From: an uncultured Fibrobacter sp.
GTDB taxonomy: Bacteria > Fibrobacterota > Fibrobacteria > Fibrobacterales > Fibrobacteraceae
Reading direction: 5' to 3'
NCBI GenBank assembly: GCA_946405515.1
Contig: CAMJHM010000002.1
Location: 1-64,000 of the forward strand
DNA length: 64,000 nucleotides
Shown one piece after another: positions 47,791 through 57,260 of this stretch. Below the pieces are notes generated by a model. That model worked only from the letters and a program-made list of their open reading frames with translations, made no database searches and had not been told where the DNA came from. The position numbers and the translations under genes are program-made. The first letter of the stretch is position 1, and each line of letters opens with the position of its first letter.

Positions 47791-47821
47791 AGGCCCCCTC
47801 TAAATGGCTTTAAAGAGGGGC
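47791..47821. promoter_or_regulatory. Hairpin upstream of the rimP leader
   Basis: CCCCTCT (47795-47801) pairs with AGAGGGG (47814-47820), and inner AAA/TTT pairing extends the stem past a two-base bulge. It may be part of the rimP leader or end an upstream transcript. No T run follows on the plus strand. Confidence 0.4.
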
Positions 47822-47887
47822 TTTCGCGGGGGCGGGGGGTTGAACAATCCCTTTAAATTTTCTCTATTTGTACGCGGTTTTTTGACT

Positions 47888-47950
47888 GTCCGTGGAGGAC
47901 GTCCCGCTTTGAACTGTGATTCAGGGCAAGACATCCTCCGTCATACGGAC
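47888..47950 (+). promoter_or_regulatory. Structured RNA leader of the rimP-nusA-infB operon
   Basis: A long-range hairpin has outer arms GTCCGT (47888-47893) and ACGGAC (47945-47950), and inner arms GGAGGACGTC (47894-47903) and GACATCCTCC (47930-47939) with one mismatch. A five-base bulge lies between outer and inner pairs on the 3' side. It ends 25 bases before the likely TTG start of rimP. Structured rimP leaders are known in other bacteria; whether this is the same class is not shown. Confidence 0.6.
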
Positions 47951-47975
47951 GGCAATTTTAATATACGAGGTTTAT

Positions 47976-48425
47976 TTGGTAAGCCAAGAAAAGTTGAATG
48001 CTCTTATCGCCGAGGCCTGCGAGGCCCAGCATGTGACGTTGGTGGAAGCCGACATGTTCCGGGCGGGCAAGCGCAAGACGCTGCGCCTGTATATCGACAA
48101 GCCCGAGGGCGTGAGCATTGACGATTGTTCTGCTGTGAGCCGCTATCTTTCCGATGCGCTCGACCAGAATCCGGATTTGATCGAGGGGGCCTACACGCTT
48201 GAGGTTTCTTCGCCGGGATTGGACCGCCCCTTGAAGTCGGTCGCAGATTTTCTCCGTAACAAGGGTCGCTTTATTCGCGTGACCCGGAGCACCGGGAAGC
48301 CCCTGACGGGCAAACTGGTGGACGCGGACGAGCAGAGCCTGAAGCTCTCGCTCAAGGGCAACGCGGGTGAAATAGACGTGCCGCTTGCCGAGGTGCTCGT
48401 CGCGAAAGTGGATGTACAAATATAA
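47976..48425 (+). CDS. rimP: Ribosome maturation factor RimP
   Basis: 149 residues from TTG at 47976, a normal RimP length, with GAGG five bases upstream. An ATG at 47916 is in frame but falls inside the leader hairpin and would add 20 residues with no family support. RimP assists 30S assembly. Motifs: VEADMFRAGKRKTLRLYIDKPEGVSIDDCSAVSRYLSDALD, then YTLEVSSPGLDRPLK (hallmark), then VTRSTGKPLTGKLVDADEQSL. First gene of the conserved rimP-nusA-infB-rbfA-truB-ribF order. Confidence 0.93.
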   Translation: MVSQEKLNALIAEACEAQHVTLVEADMFRAGKRKTLRLYIDKPEGVSIDDCSAVSRYLSDALDQNPDLIEGAYTLEVSSPGLDRPLKSVADFLRNKGRFIRVTRSTGKPLTGKLVDADEQSLKLSLKGNAGEIDVPLAEVLVAKVDVQI

Positions 48426-48440
48426 TAGGAAGGTCATTTT

Positions 48441-49727
48441 ATGAAGAACGAACCGAAAGTCAATTTACTCGAAGTCTTGAAGGGCGTGGTCGATGCGAAG
48501 AACATGGATGATACCGTCGTCATCGGCGCCTTGAAGCAGGCCTTGATCCAGGCTGCCAGGAAGTACCTCCATATCGAGAAGAAGATTGAAGTGGACATCG
48601 ACACCGAGTCGAACGAAGTTCACGTGATGCTCCGCGTCGAAGTTGTGGATGACTTCCCGGATTACGATCTGAACATGACCGCCGAAGAAGTCGAGGCTAT
48701 GGACGAAGGCTACATGCTCGTCCCGGAAGCCCAGGAATTCAACGAAGCCGCCCAGGCTGGCGACTTGCTGGAAATCGAAATCCCGGTGACGGCTTTCGGT
48801 CGCCAGGCTATCCAGACTGCCAAGCAGCTTTTGACCCAGCACATCCGCGATGCAGAACGCCAGAAGATCATGGATACCTACCGTGGCCGTATCGGCACGA
48901 TGGTGAGCGGCGAAGTGCTGCGCCTCGAAGGCCGCAACGTTATCGTTTCTCTCGGCAAGCAGACCGAAGCCGTGCTGCCGCCGCGTGAACAGATCAGCCG
49001 TGAACGTCTCGCTCAGGGAGCTTCTATCAAGGCGGTTATCGCCCGCGTCGAAGAATCCAGCAAGAACGGCGCACAGGTTGTTCTTTCCCGCGCAAGTGGA
49101 GACTTCCTCAAGGAACTCTTCCGCCAGGAAGTTCCGGAAATTTACGAAGGCACTGTCGAAATCAAGGGTGTCGCCCGTGAACCGGGCCTCCGCGCAAAGA
49201 TTGCTGTCTACTCCCGCGACGAGCATGTGGACCCGGTCGGTGCCTGCGTCGGCATGAAGGGCGCCCGCGTGCAGACGATTGTCCGCGAACTCGGCAACGA
49301 ACGTATCGACATTGTTCACTGGAATCCGGATATCGACGTGTTCATCCAGCGTTCTCTTGCTCCGGCTAACATCGTGAAGATGAGCGAAGTCCCGGGCACG
49401 CGCCGCGTGGTGGTCGTCATCAACGACGAGAACCTCGCCCAGGCTATCGGCAAGAACGGCCAGAACGTGAAGCTCGCTTCCCAGCTTGTGGAACGCGACC
49501 TTGACGTGTTCGGTGAGAAGGAATGGTCCGAGAAGGACGAAGAGGCCAAGGCCTTGGTCATGACGCCGCGCCCCAACGAGGTGAACCGCTATGCCCAGAT
49601 GAAGGCTGATAATTTGTTTGCAAAGGGTGAAGCCGCTGCCGAACCCGAAGAGGTCCCGGCCGCCGAAGCTGTCGAAAGCCCGGCTGTGGAATCTGCTGAA
49701 AACGAACAGGCCAATACAGAAGAATAA
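48441..49727 (+). CDS. nusA: Transcription termination/antitermination protein NusA
   Basis: 428 residues. NusA binds RNA polymerase and RNA to modulate pausing, termination and antitermination. N-terminal polymerase-binding domain (about 1-130, LLEVLKGVVDAKNMDD), S1 domain (about 138-205, GTMVSGEVLRLEGRNVIVSLG), KH domains (VPEIYEGTVEIKGVAREPGLRAKIAV; GACVGMKGARVQTIVRELGNERIDIV; NLAQAIGKNGQNVKLASQL). There are no C-terminal acidic repeats as in E. coli; instead a short Glu/Ala tail. Follows rimP by 15 bases. Confidence 0.96.
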   Translation: MKNEPKVNLLEVLKGVVDAKNMDDTVVIGALKQALIQAARKYLHIEKKIEVDIDTESNEVHVMLRVEVVDDFPDYDLNMTAEEVEAMDEGYMLVPEAQEFNEAAQAGDLLEIEIPVTAFGRQAIQTAKQLLTQHIRDAERQKIMDTYRGRIGTMVSGEVLRLEGRNVIVSLGKQTEAVLPPREQISRERLAQGASIKAVIARVEESSKNGAQVVLSRASGDFLKELFRQEVPEIYEGTVEIKGVAREPGLRAKIAVYSRDEHVDPVGACVGMKGARVQTIVRELGNERIDIVHWNPDIDVFIQRSLAPANIVKMSEVPGTRRVVVVINDENLAQAIGKNGQNVKLASQLVERDLDVFGEKEWSEKDEEAKALVMTPRPNEVNRYAQMKADNLFAKGEAAAEPEEVPAAEAVESPAVESAENEQANTEE

Positions 49728-49757
49728 GACGAAAAGGAAATTGGAACAGGCTAATAC

Positions 49758-52700
49758 ATGAGCGAAGATCAGATTAAACCAAAGGACTGGGCCGAATCAC
49801 ACGGCGTCAAAGTTGACGTCGTGATGAAGTTGCTCCGCGATGCCGGCGTAGCTGTGCGTACACACATGTCGAAGGTGGACGCCACCGAATACGCAAAGAT
49901 CGAGGAGGCCGCCGCTGCCGAAAAGCAGAAGCAAGAAGCCCGAAACAAGAACCTGAAGAAACCTGCATCTTCCGAAACTGCGGAAGCGTCTCCTGTCGCT
50001 CCGAAGAAGAAGGATTCTTCTACGGTTACGACCAAGACGAAGCTCGGCCTTACGGCTGTTTTGAAGAAAGCGCCCGCGAAGAAGGCTGCTGCGGCAAAAC
50101 CCGCTGCTGCCCCTGCTGCTAAACCGGCTGCGGCTCCCGCTGCTCCGGCAGCACCCGCCCCCGCGGCAAAACCTGCCGCTCCGGCACCGGCTGCAAAGCC
50201 CGCCGCTCCGGCCTCTGCTCCTGCAGCTCCGGCCGCACCTGCTCCTGCAGCAAAGCCTGCCGAAACTCCGGCTGTGAAGCCTGCTGCTCCGGCTCCCGCC
50301 CCCGCGGCGGCCCCGGCCGCTCCCGCAGCGAAGCCTGCGGCAGCACCCGCTCCGAAGCCCCAGGCGGCTCCCGCCCCCGTGGCTCCGGCTCCTGCCGCTC
50401 CCGCGGCAAAGCCCGCCGCTCCGGCCGCTGCTCCCACGATGATGACCTCGAATACCGAGCTCAAGCAGCCTCCGATGAAGGCTCAAGTTTTCAAACCCGA
50501 TGCGGCGATCCTCGCGCGTATCGAAAAGTCCCGCCAGCAGGCGCAGGCCTCCCGCGGAGGCCACCGTCCGAACGGTCCTCGCGGCAACGGCAACGCCCAG
50601 GGCTACACGGGCACGTTTGGCCGTCTCCAGAATTCCGGCGACAACAACCGTGGAGACCACGGCAATCGCCGCCCGAACCAGGGTGGCCAAGGCGGGAACC
50701 GCCCCTACGGCGGCAACAACCGCAATAGCGGCTTCTCCAGCGGCTCCATGCAGGAAGCCTTCAATGCCTCTTCTGCCGGTAACATGGGCTCGTCCATGCA
50801 GAACGGCAAGGGTGGCGGCAAGGGTCAGAACGGTCGCCATGGCAACGACAAGAACCGTCGTGGCAACAACAAGGACCGCATGGAACAGCAGAGGGAACAA
50901 CAGCAAGAAGCTGTACGCCAGAACGTCTCTCGCGTGATGGCCGACCTCTCCAAGAAGCCTGTCAAGAAAGTTTATCACAAGGATCACTCCGACAATAATA
51001 CGGGCGAAGAAAAGAAGATTCTGAAGACTTCTGACTTCATCACCGTCGGCGAACTCGCTGGCCTCATGGACCAGATGCCGGCCCGCGTGATTGCGAAGTG
51101 CATGGAAATGGGCATGATGGTGACCATCAACGCCCGCCTCGATTTCGAAACCATCCAGCTCTTGGCCGACGAGTTTGGCTACGAAGCCCAGATGATGGAA
51201 GAATACGAAGAAGAAGTCCTCGGTGTCGAAGAGGAGTCCAAGGAAAATCTCAAGCCGCGTCATCCCGTGGTTACCGTCATGGGCCACGTCGACCACGGTA
51301 AGACTTCTCTCCTCGACTGGATCCGCAAGACCCACGTGGTGTCCGGCGAATCCGGCGGTATTACGCAGCACATCGGTGCTTACGAAGTCACGACCAGCCA
51401 GGGTAAGGTGACCTTCCTCGATACTCCGGGTCACGAGGCGTTCAGCGCCATGCGTGCTCGCGGTTCCCAGGTGACCGACGTTATCGTGCTCGTGGTCGCG
51501 GCCGACTCCATGGTGATGCCGCAGACTGTTGAATGTATTGAACTCGCCAAGCGCGAAAAGGTTCCCATGGTGGTCGCTATCACGAAGATCGACCTTCCGA
51601 CGGCGAACCCGGACAAGATCCGTACGCAGCTTGCCGAACGCGGCGTGGAAGTGGAACAGTGGGGCGGTTCGACCAGCTGTATCGAAGTTTCCGCCCGTAC
51701 TGGCCAGGGCATGGACGACTTGCTCGAAACGCTTGCCCTCGAAGCCGAAGTTTTGGAACTCAAGGCCAACCCGGATGCGCATGCGCGCGGTGCCGTGGTG
51801 GAATCCAAGCTCGACGTGGGCAAGGGCTCCATGGCGACTATCCTCGTGCAGAACGGTACGCTCCATGTGGGTGATCCGTTCGTTTGCGGTATCTATGCCG
51901 GCCGTGTGCGTGCCATGTTCAATGAACGTGGCGAGCAGATGAAGGTCGTGCCTCCGTCTTCTCCCTGCCAGGTGCTGGGCTTTGACGGTACTCCGCAGGC
52001 CGGTGACGACCTCATCGTGGTGGACGACGAAAAGACGGCCCGCGAAATCGCGAGCAAGCGCCGCATGGCCGCCCGCGAACGCGACCTCCGCGCCCGTAAC
52101 ACCATCACGCTCGAGAACAAGTTTAACGAGAAGAAGGACGGCAAGCTCTCCGAACTCAACCTTATCGTCAAGGCCGACGTGGGTGGTTCTGCCGAAGCTC
52201 TTGCCGCAAGCCTCGAAAAGCTTACCAACAAGGAAGTCCGCGTCAATATCATCCGCAAGGGTGTGGGTACGATTACGGAATCCGATATCTTGTTTGCGAC
52301 GACCGCACAGGCAATCATTATCTCCTTCCACTTGATGCCGTCTCTCGCTGTCCGCGAAATGGCTCAGAAGGAAGGCATCGAAATCCGCAACTACCGCGTG
52401 ATTTACGACTGTATCGAAGACATCAAGAACGCCGTTGAAGGCCTCCTCAAGCCGACGCTCCGCGAAGAACTCGTGGGCGAAGCCGAAATCCGCCAGGTGT
52501 TCAAGGTGCCGAAGGTCGGCCTTATCGCCGGCTGTATGGTTACAGACGGCGAAGTGGACCGCACGAGCCTCGTGCGCGTCTACCGCAACGGCGTGGAACT
52601 CGGTTCTACCGCGGTGCAGTCTTTGAAGCGCATGAAGGACGACGTCAAGTCCGTCGCTCGTGGTTTCGAGTGCGGTATCGGCCTCAAGGGTTACGACGAT

Positions 52701-52835
52701 ATCAAGGAAGGCGACAGCCTCATCTTCTTCAAGGAAATCAAGGTGGCCCGTACTCTCGAAGACGTGGCTCGCGAAGAAGCCGAAGAGAAGAAGAAGGCCG
52801 AAGCCGCTGCCGCTGCGGCAAAGGGTGCTGAATAA
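49758..52835 (+). CDS. infB: Translation initiation factor IF-2
   Basis: 1025 residues (E. coli 890). GTPase that brings initiator tRNA to the 30S subunit. N-terminal IF2_N module (about 8-45), Pro/Ala-rich linker (about 110-235), Gly/Asn/Arg-rich stretch (about 255-380, with [14 protein letters not shown]), second IF2_N module (about 425-480), GTPase with GHVDHGKT (509-516), DTPGHEAF and TKID, then domains II-IV. The low-complexity middle accounts for the extra length. Stop and rbfA start share one base (TAATG). Confidence 0.96.
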   Translation: MSEDQIKPKDWAESHGVKVDVVMKLLRDAGVAVRTHMSKVDATEYAKIEEAAAAEKQKQEARNKNLKKPASSETAEASPVAPKKKDSSTVTTKTKLGLTAVLKKAPAKKAAAAKPAAAPAAKPAAAPAAPAAPAPAAKPAAPAPAAKPAAPASAPAAPAAPAPAAKPAETPAVKPAAPAPAPAAAPAAPAAKPAAAPAPKPQAAPAPVAPAPAAPAAKPAAPAAAPTMMTSNTELKQPPMKAQVFKPDAAILARIEKSRQQAQASRGGHRPNGPRGNGNAQGYTGTFGRLQNSGDNNRGDHGNRRPNQGGQGGNRPYGGNNRNSGFSSGSMQEAFNASSAGNMGSSMQNGKGGGKGQNGRHGNDKNRRGNNKDRMEQQREQQQEAVRQNVSRVMADLSKKPVKKVYHKDHSDNNTGEEKKILKTSDFITVGELAGLMDQMPARVIAKCMEMGMMVTINARLDFETIQLLADEFGYEAQMMEEYEEEVLGVEEESKENLKPRHPVVTVMGHVDHGKTSLLDWIRKTHVVSGESGGITQHIGAYEVTTSQGKVTFLDTPGHEAFSAMRARGSQVTDVIVLVVAADSMVMPQTVECIELAKREKVPMVVAITKIDLPTANPDKIRTQLAERGVEVEQWGGSTSCIEVSARTGQGMDDLLETLALEAEVLELKANPDAHARGAVVESKLDVGKGSMATILVQNGTLHVGDPFVCGIYAGRVRAMFNERGEQMKVVPPSSPCQVLGFDGTPQAGDDLIVVDDEKTAREIASKRRMAARERDLRARNTITLENKFNEKKDGKLSELNLIVKADVGGSAEALAASLEKLTNKEVRVNIIRKGVGTITESDILFATTAQAIIISFHLMPSLAVREMAQKEGIEIRNYRVIYDCIEDIKNAVEGLLKPTLREELVGEAEIRQVFKVPKVGLIAGCMVTDGEVDRTSLVRVYRNGVELGSTAVQSLKRMKDDVKSVARGFECGIGLKGYDDIKEGDSLIFFKEIKVARTLEDVAREEAEEKKKAEAAAAAAKGAE

Positions 52836-53185
52836 TGAGCCGTCGTACCGACAGGTTGGGCGAACTTTTTCGCGAGGAAATCTCCAAGCTCTTGCAGAAG
52901 GGCTTGAAGGACCCTCGCGTGGGTTTTGCCACCATCAGCCGCGTGGACATCACCGAAGACCTGAGCTATGCGAAGGTCCTCGTCTCCGTGATGGGTAGCG
53001 ACAAGGAAAAGCGCGACACGCTCATCGGCCTCAAGAATTCGGCCGGGTTCATCCGCCAGTTCTTGGGCAAGGGCATCAAGATCCGCAAGATTCCTGAACT
53101 CTCCTTTGTGTTGGACGAGAACCTCGAGCACGCGATGCGCATCGAAAGCATCCTCGCCGAACTGAAGAATAAAGGGGAACTCTAG
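52835..53185 (+). CDS. rbfA: Ribosome-binding factor A
   Basis: 116 residues. RbfA is a KH-like 30S maturation factor. Motifs are typical: RTDRLGELFREEISKLLQKGLKDPRVGFATISRVDITEDLSYAKVLVSVMG, then RQFLGKGIKIRKIPELSFVLDENLEHAMRIESILAEL. Complete, starts inside the infB stop. truB follows immediately with no gap. Confidence 0.96.
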   Translation: MSRRTDRLGELFREEISKLLQKGLKDPRVGFATISRVDITEDLSYAKVLVSVMGSDKEKRDTLIGLKNSAGFIRQFLGKGIKIRKIPELSFVLDENLEHAMRIESILAELKNKGEL

Positions 53186-54136
53186 TTGGCCCCTAAATCG
53201 ACCATTCCCGGTTTTGTCCTGCTGGATAAAGAAGCCGGGGAAACATCTTTCAAGGCCCTTTTCCCGTTGAAAAGGGTCTTTTGTACTAAGCGCGTTGGCC
53301 ATGCGGGAACGCTCGACTTGCGGGCGTCCGGGCTGATTATCGCCGCGACCGACCGTGCGACAAGGCTTTTGCCCTTTGTCGAAGCGAAGGAAAAGTGCTA
53401 CAGTTTCCGCCTGCATTTGGGCTACGAGACCGATACGCTCGAATGGGACGGCGAGGTGGTCGCTCAAGACGAGTCTTGTCATTGCGAGCGTAGCGAAGCA
53501 ATCTCCAATGGCATTGTAAACAGTTCTGCCCTTGAAACGGTCCTTCCGCAGTTCACGGGCGATATCGAGCAAATCCCGCCCAAGTATTGCGCTGTCAAGA
53601 TTAACGGTGTGCGCGCAAGCGACCTCATGGAACGTGGCCGCAATGTGGAACTCAAGCCCCGCAAAATCCATATCTCTTCGCTCAAGGTCATTGGCTGTGT
53701 CGAAGAAGTTGACCCGACCTGCACGGGGAAATGCTTTGCCGCGTTTGACCTCGTGTGCGAATGTTCCAAGGGCACCTATATCCGAGCCCTGGGTCGCGAC
53801 ATTGCCCGCGCTCTGGGAACGTTCGGTTGCGTTTCCCGGATACGCCGCCTGCGCATCGGGAAGGTGACGCTGGAACGCGCCGTGAAGGGTGCCGACCTGA
53901 CCGCTGCTGACTTGGTGCCGGTCGACCAGGTGCTGGATTTCCCGGTCGTGCGCATGAATGACAAGGAACTTGCCTCTATCCGTAACGGAAATTGGATCCC
54001 GTGGAAGGTTCCTGTAGAGAATGTGGGCCCCGAAGGCCGCGTGTTTGCTGCCAACAGCGCGGGCGAAGTGCTAAGTTTGTGTAAGTATGAGCCGGGCCGG
54101 ATCATGGCGGATGTGTATCTGGCGAGTGACGGCTAG
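53186..54136 (+). CDS. truB: tRNA pseudouridine-55 synthase
   Basis: 316 residues from TTG at 53186, abutting the rbfA stop. TruB isomerises U55 in the T loop of tRNAs. Catalytic Asp44 (HAGTLDLRASG), DKEAGETSF (motif I-like), then PPKYCAVKINGVRASDLMERGR and GTYIRALGRDIARALG. A stretch of about 12 extra residues at 97-106 (SCHCERSEAI) lies between the strands after GEVV and the ETVLPQF helix. It is coded by a dispersed repeat unit (see 53476). C-terminal PUA-like region present. Function probably retained, since the insertion falls in a surface loop (inference). Confidence 0.93.
   Translation: MAPKSTIPGFVLLDKEAGETSFKALFPLKRVFCTKRVGHAGTLDLRASGLIIAATDRATRLLPFVEAKEKCYSFRLHLGYETDTLEWDGEVVAQDESCHCERSEAISNGIVNSSALETVLPQFTGDIEQIPPKYCAVKINGVRASDLMERGRNVELKPRKIHISSLKVIGCVEEVDPTCTGKCFAAFDLVCECSKGTYIRALGRDIARALGTFGCVSRIRRLRIGKVTLERAVKGADLTAADLVPVDQVLDFPVVRMNDKELASIRNGNWIPWKVPVENVGPEGRVFAANSAGEVLSLCKYEPGRIMADVYLASDG
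53476..53503 (+). repeat. Dispersed repeat unit inserted in frame within truB
   Basis: TTGTCATTGCGAGCG, then TAGCGAAGCAATC. This sequence and its reading as C-H-C-E-R-S-E-A-I are a well-known dispersed palindromic repeat of many bacterial genomes, normally intergenic. ATTGC (53481-53485) pairs with GCAAT (53498-53502). Here its length is compatible with the reading frame and no stop is introduced. Confidence 0.8.
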
Positions 54137-54151
54137 TTTTAGGTTATTTGA

Positions 54152-55108
54152 ATGAGTGCGGAAGACGAAAAGAATTTGAAGGATAACGTCGAGCGCCCTG
54201 CGGTCCGCCGCGCGGTGACGATGGGAAATTTTGATGGTTGCCACATGGGCCACCAGGCGCTTTTCCGTACGCTCAAGGCGGTTGCCGAAGTGAACGGGCT
54301 CGTCCCGACGGTGATCACCTTCGAACCGCATTCCAATTACGTGCTCTATGGTCCCGGCGATCCGCTGCTGTTGACGACGACCGAAGAAAAGCGCGAATTT
54401 ATCGAAAGCCTCGGCCTCGAGTTTTTGGTGTTGCCTTTCACCTCCGAGGTCGCGAAACTCCCGTTTGATGTATTTGTGCGCCGTGAACTCATCGAAAAGC
54501 GCGGCGTGTGTTCCATGTTCTTCGGACACGACCACTGCTTTGGCGCTGGCGGCAAGGGCAACTACGAGACCATCACGCAGGCATTCCCCGAACTTTCGAC
54601 AGCGATGCTTTCCATCGTGCTGCACAAGGGCGAACGCGTGAGTTCCTCGGCGGTGCGCAATGCGCTTTTGAACGGCGATGTCGCCCGCGCTCAGACGTAT
54701 CTCGGCCGTCCTTACCGTCTGTCGGGCACAGTGGTTGTCGGAAAGCGCTTGGGCCACACCATCGGCTTCCCGACAGCGAACCTCCAGGTGGAACCGTACA
54801 AGTTCTTGCCCAAGGGCGGCGTGTATGTCGCGTCGGCGCGCCTCGGTGGCGGCCAGGGTGAAGAACGCATCTTCCGCGCGGTGGTGAATATCGGTACGCA
54901 GCCCTCGGCTCCGGGCAACCATCATCTTGCCATCGAGGCGTACCTGCTCGACTTTGACGAGGATATCTATGGCCAGCATCTTGCGCTGGACTTACTCGCT
55001 TACTTGCGCCCAGAACAGAAGTTTGCAAGCCTCGAGGATCTTGTGCGGCAAATCGGCATGGACGCCGATACCGCGAAAAACTATAACGGGAACCATTGGG
55101 CTGAATAA
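54152..55108 (+). CDS. ribF: Bifunctional riboflavin kinase / FAD synthetase
   Basis: 318 residues. RibF phosphorylates riboflavin to FMN and adenylates FMN to FAD. N-terminal nucleotidyltransferase domain: MGNFDGCHMGHQALF (about 31-45), VITFEPHSNYVL, FGHDHCFGAGGKGN, SSSAVRNALLNGDV. C-terminal kinase: RPYRLSGTVVVGKRLGHTIGFPTANLQVE (about 187-214), with PKGGVYVA and the VNIGTQPSA strand. It follows truB by 15 bases, as in many bacteria. Confidence 0.95.
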   Translation: MSAEDEKNLKDNVERPAVRRAVTMGNFDGCHMGHQALFRTLKAVAEVNGLVPTVITFEPHSNYVLYGPGDPLLLTTTEEKREFIESLGLEFLVLPFTSEVAKLPFDVFVRRELIEKRGVCSMFFGHDHCFGAGGKGNYETITQAFPELSTAMLSIVLHKGERVSSSAVRNALLNGDVARAQTYLGRPYRLSGTVVVGKRLGHTIGFPTANLQVEPYKFLPKGGVYVASARLGGGQGEERIFRAVVNIGTQPSAPGNHHLAIEAYLLDFDEDIYGQHLALDLLAYLRPEQKFASLEDLVRQIGMDADTAKNYNGNHWAE

Positions 55109-55122
55109 CCCGGGAGTGGACC

Positions 55123-56544
55123 GTGCAGCGAATCGTCGATTTCGTGAACGAAAAGAAATGGGTTCCCTGCGCAGTCCTCGCATTTTTCGTAGTCTGCTTC
55201 TTTGGCGTATTCTGCCTTATCCGTTACTCTGACGGTGACGATGCCATCTTTGACGAGATGGTATCCACGCGCAGCTTTTTCGAGTATCTCAAGTTCCGTT
55301 ACGAGACATGGACCGGGCGCATGGGCGGCGAATCGATGGTGTACGTCGTATTCCGTTGCGGCGGCATCTGGTTTTGGCGCATCGCAAATGCCCTGATGGT
55401 TGCGGCCCTGCCTCTTTGCTTGTTGAACCTTTGCGCCATCAGCGCCTCCAGAAGGTTAGTTTGTCCATGCCGCTCTACTTGCGATGTGCCGGGCGCGTTT
55501 ACCATCTGGGATTCCGTGCGCTTGTTCGTCCTCGCGCTTGCGGGTTATTTGCTGATGGATGTCATGACGTTTGGCCATGCGGCAGTGTGGGTGAACGGCT
55601 CCATCTTTTACACGTGGAGTATCGTTTGCGGACTTCTGGCGGTGACCCCTGCCGTCAAGAGCGTTTATGCCGGCGGCTACCGCAAGTGGGAACTCGCGTA
55701 TGCTATCCCGCTCGGTATTGTCGCCGCAATGTCTATCGAGCAGATTGGTGCCGCTCTCATCGCCTTTATCCTGATTTCCCTTGTGACTGTGTGGCTGCGG
55801 CAGCGCCGCATCGATACGGGGCTCGTGGCGCAGACCGCGATTGTGCTGGTCGCCTTTGCCGTCCTTTTTGTGGCTCCGGGCAACGCCTTGCGTGCGGAGG
55901 CGGAATATGCGGACTGGCTCCCTCCCGAATTCAGGAACCTGGGCGCGGGCGGCCATCTGTTCCTTACGTTCCAGTGGCTCATCTCCTCGTTCGCAAATGA
56001 AGGGCGCTTGTTCTTCCTCGGTATTTGGGCGCTCGGCGTGATGCTCCTGCTGCGCCGTGGCGACAGGGATTTCCGCTGGATTGTTCCCGCCGCTCTCTTT
56101 GGCGTGGCAGCGCTGTTGCCGTTTGCAAAGGTGAACATCCTCTCGGATGTCGGCCTGTACGGCGTCGACCCTGCCGTGCCGTTAACAAAGTTGCCTTCGT
56201 GGGCGGCCATGACCGCCATGAACAAGGTTGCGCTTTTCTGGTGGACTGTTGCGGTCGCTTTCACAGTACCCTTCTTGTGGAAAGTTTGCAAGTCGCTTCT
56301 GCCGTTGTTTGTGTTTGCGGGAGCCATCGCCTGCGAATTCGTGATGCATTTCTCGCCGACGATGTATGCTTCGGGTGAACGCGTCTATTACATGACAAGC
56401 ATCCTTTTGCTCTTCATCGTCATCCGGATGTACATGGCGCTCGATTCCGAAAAATGGAAAAACGCCTTTGTCGCCTCTGCCGTCGTCGCGGGACTGCTGA
56501 ACGCCGCTGTCCAGGCGACCGTAATACTGTCAAAGATGCAGTAA
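55123..56544 (+). CDS. Polytopic membrane protein, DUF6056-like
   Basis: 473 residues from a GTG at 55123, with GGGAG upstream. About eleven hydrophobic segments. The opening loop after the first helix (YSDGDDAIFDEMV ... RYETWTGRMGGESMVYVVFR) has the acidic DD and the W-x-G-R motif of DUF6056/GtrII-type proteins, which resemble lipid-linked-sugar glycosyltransferases of the GT-C group. Substrate unknown. It ends the translation operon in this window and is probably added downstream by chance, since neighbouring Fibrobacter operons should be compared. Several Ala/Leu/Val-rich helices give few landmarks. Confidence 0.75.
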   Translation: MQRIVDFVNEKKWVPCAVLAFFVVCFFGVFCLIRYSDGDDAIFDEMVSTRSFFEYLKFRYETWTGRMGGESMVYVVFRCGGIWFWRIANALMVAALPLCLLNLCAISASRRLVCPCRSTCDVPGAFTIWDSVRLFVLALAGYLLMDVMTFGHAAVWVNGSIFYTWSIVCGLLAVTPAVKSVYAGGYRKWELAYAIPLGIVAAMSIEQIGAALIAFILISLVTVWLRQRRIDTGLVAQTAIVLVAFAVLFVAPGNALRAEAEYADWLPPEFRNLGAGGHLFLTFQWLISSFANEGRLFFLGIWALGVMLLLRRGDRDFRWIVPAALFGVAALLPFAKVNILSDVGLYGVDPAVPLTKLPSWAAMTAMNKVALFWWTVAVAFTVPFLWKVCKSLLPLFVFAGAIACEFVMHFSPTMYASGERVYYMTSILLLFIVIRMYMALDSEKWKNAFVASAVVAGLLNAAVQATVILSKMQ

Positions 56545-56615
56545 TTAAACGTTGCGCATTGGCGCAAATTAATTTAGATTGAATCTATATAGGATTTTGT
56601 TGTATAGGTCTGAAC

Positions 56616-57056
56616 ATGAAACAAGTGCTATTGGTTATTTTATTTTTTCTGCATTTTTGTTTTGCAAATGAGTTAGAAGACTCGCTCGCTATTGATGCGT
56701 ATGTTTTGACGACAATAGAAATAATAAAGTCGAGTAACCAATCTCCGTTCAGTTCTTGTAAGAATTATTCAATATACAGCATGTTTGAATATAAAAAACA
56801 GGAACTTTCGCCATTAAGTTGTAAAGCGTTTGAGGACAAAGATTTTAAGGAAATTAAAATTTCTCAAAAAGCAATAAACCACTATAATGTTTCTAATAAA
56901 GTGAATGACAACTGTCCTATAATAAAAAAAATGGTTTTTAATAAAGATTTTTCGAAAGGAGTTATTTGGGATAAAGAACTGTTTGATGGTGCCTCTTATA
57001 TTGAGAAAAATGAAGATGGTTTGTGGCATATAACAGGCAATGCATGTTGGTTTTGA
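56616..57056 (+). CDS. AT-rich small exported protein of unknown function
   Basis: 146 residues. Signal peptide MKQVLLVILFFLHFCFA. The mature part has four Cys (CKNYS, LSCKAF, DNCPII, NACWF), which could form two disulfides. No family. Base composition is about 30% GC, far below the flanks, the most atypical gene in the window. It lies between the translation operon and an Rpn-type nuclease gene, both signs of a variable spot. ribosome site weak. Confidence 0.72.
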   Translation: MKQVLLVILFFLHFCFANELEDSLAIDAYVLTTIEIIKSSNQSPFSSCKNYSIYSMFEYKKQELSPLSCKAFEDKDFKEIKISQKAINHYNVSNKVNDNCPIIKKMVFNKDFSKGVIWDKELFDGASYIEKNEDGLWHITGNACWF

Positions 57057-57260
57057 TTGCGTCTGCAATTTAAACAAAATGAGAAGCGTAAAAAAAGCGA
57101 AAGTATTGGGGTTGCCAAATTCTTAATTATATAGACGTTCTAAACGGAATTTTTGTCCATCTATTTTTGCAAAATTATTTTGTCTTGACTTGCGCTTTCC
57201 GTCGGTTTATATTGTCGATGTTTGAAATATTCATCGACAATATCGACAGGGGAATGTACA

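Noticed and set aside
47916-47975. ATG at 47916 as rimP start
   Set aside because: It lies inside the leader hairpin, has no ribosome site, and adds 20 residues absent from RimP. TTG at 47976 has GAGG at the right distance.
47709-47975. An initiator tRNA (metY-like) upstream of rimP, as in enterobacteria
   Set aside because: No cloverleaf, no TTCGA-type T loop. The inverted repeats form simple hairpins only.
49797-52331. Long minus-strand open frame (844 codons) opposite infB
   Set aside because: Mirror effect of high-GC codon bias. It is antisense to IF-2 and contains long runs of Arg/Ser/Gly with no recognisable fold.
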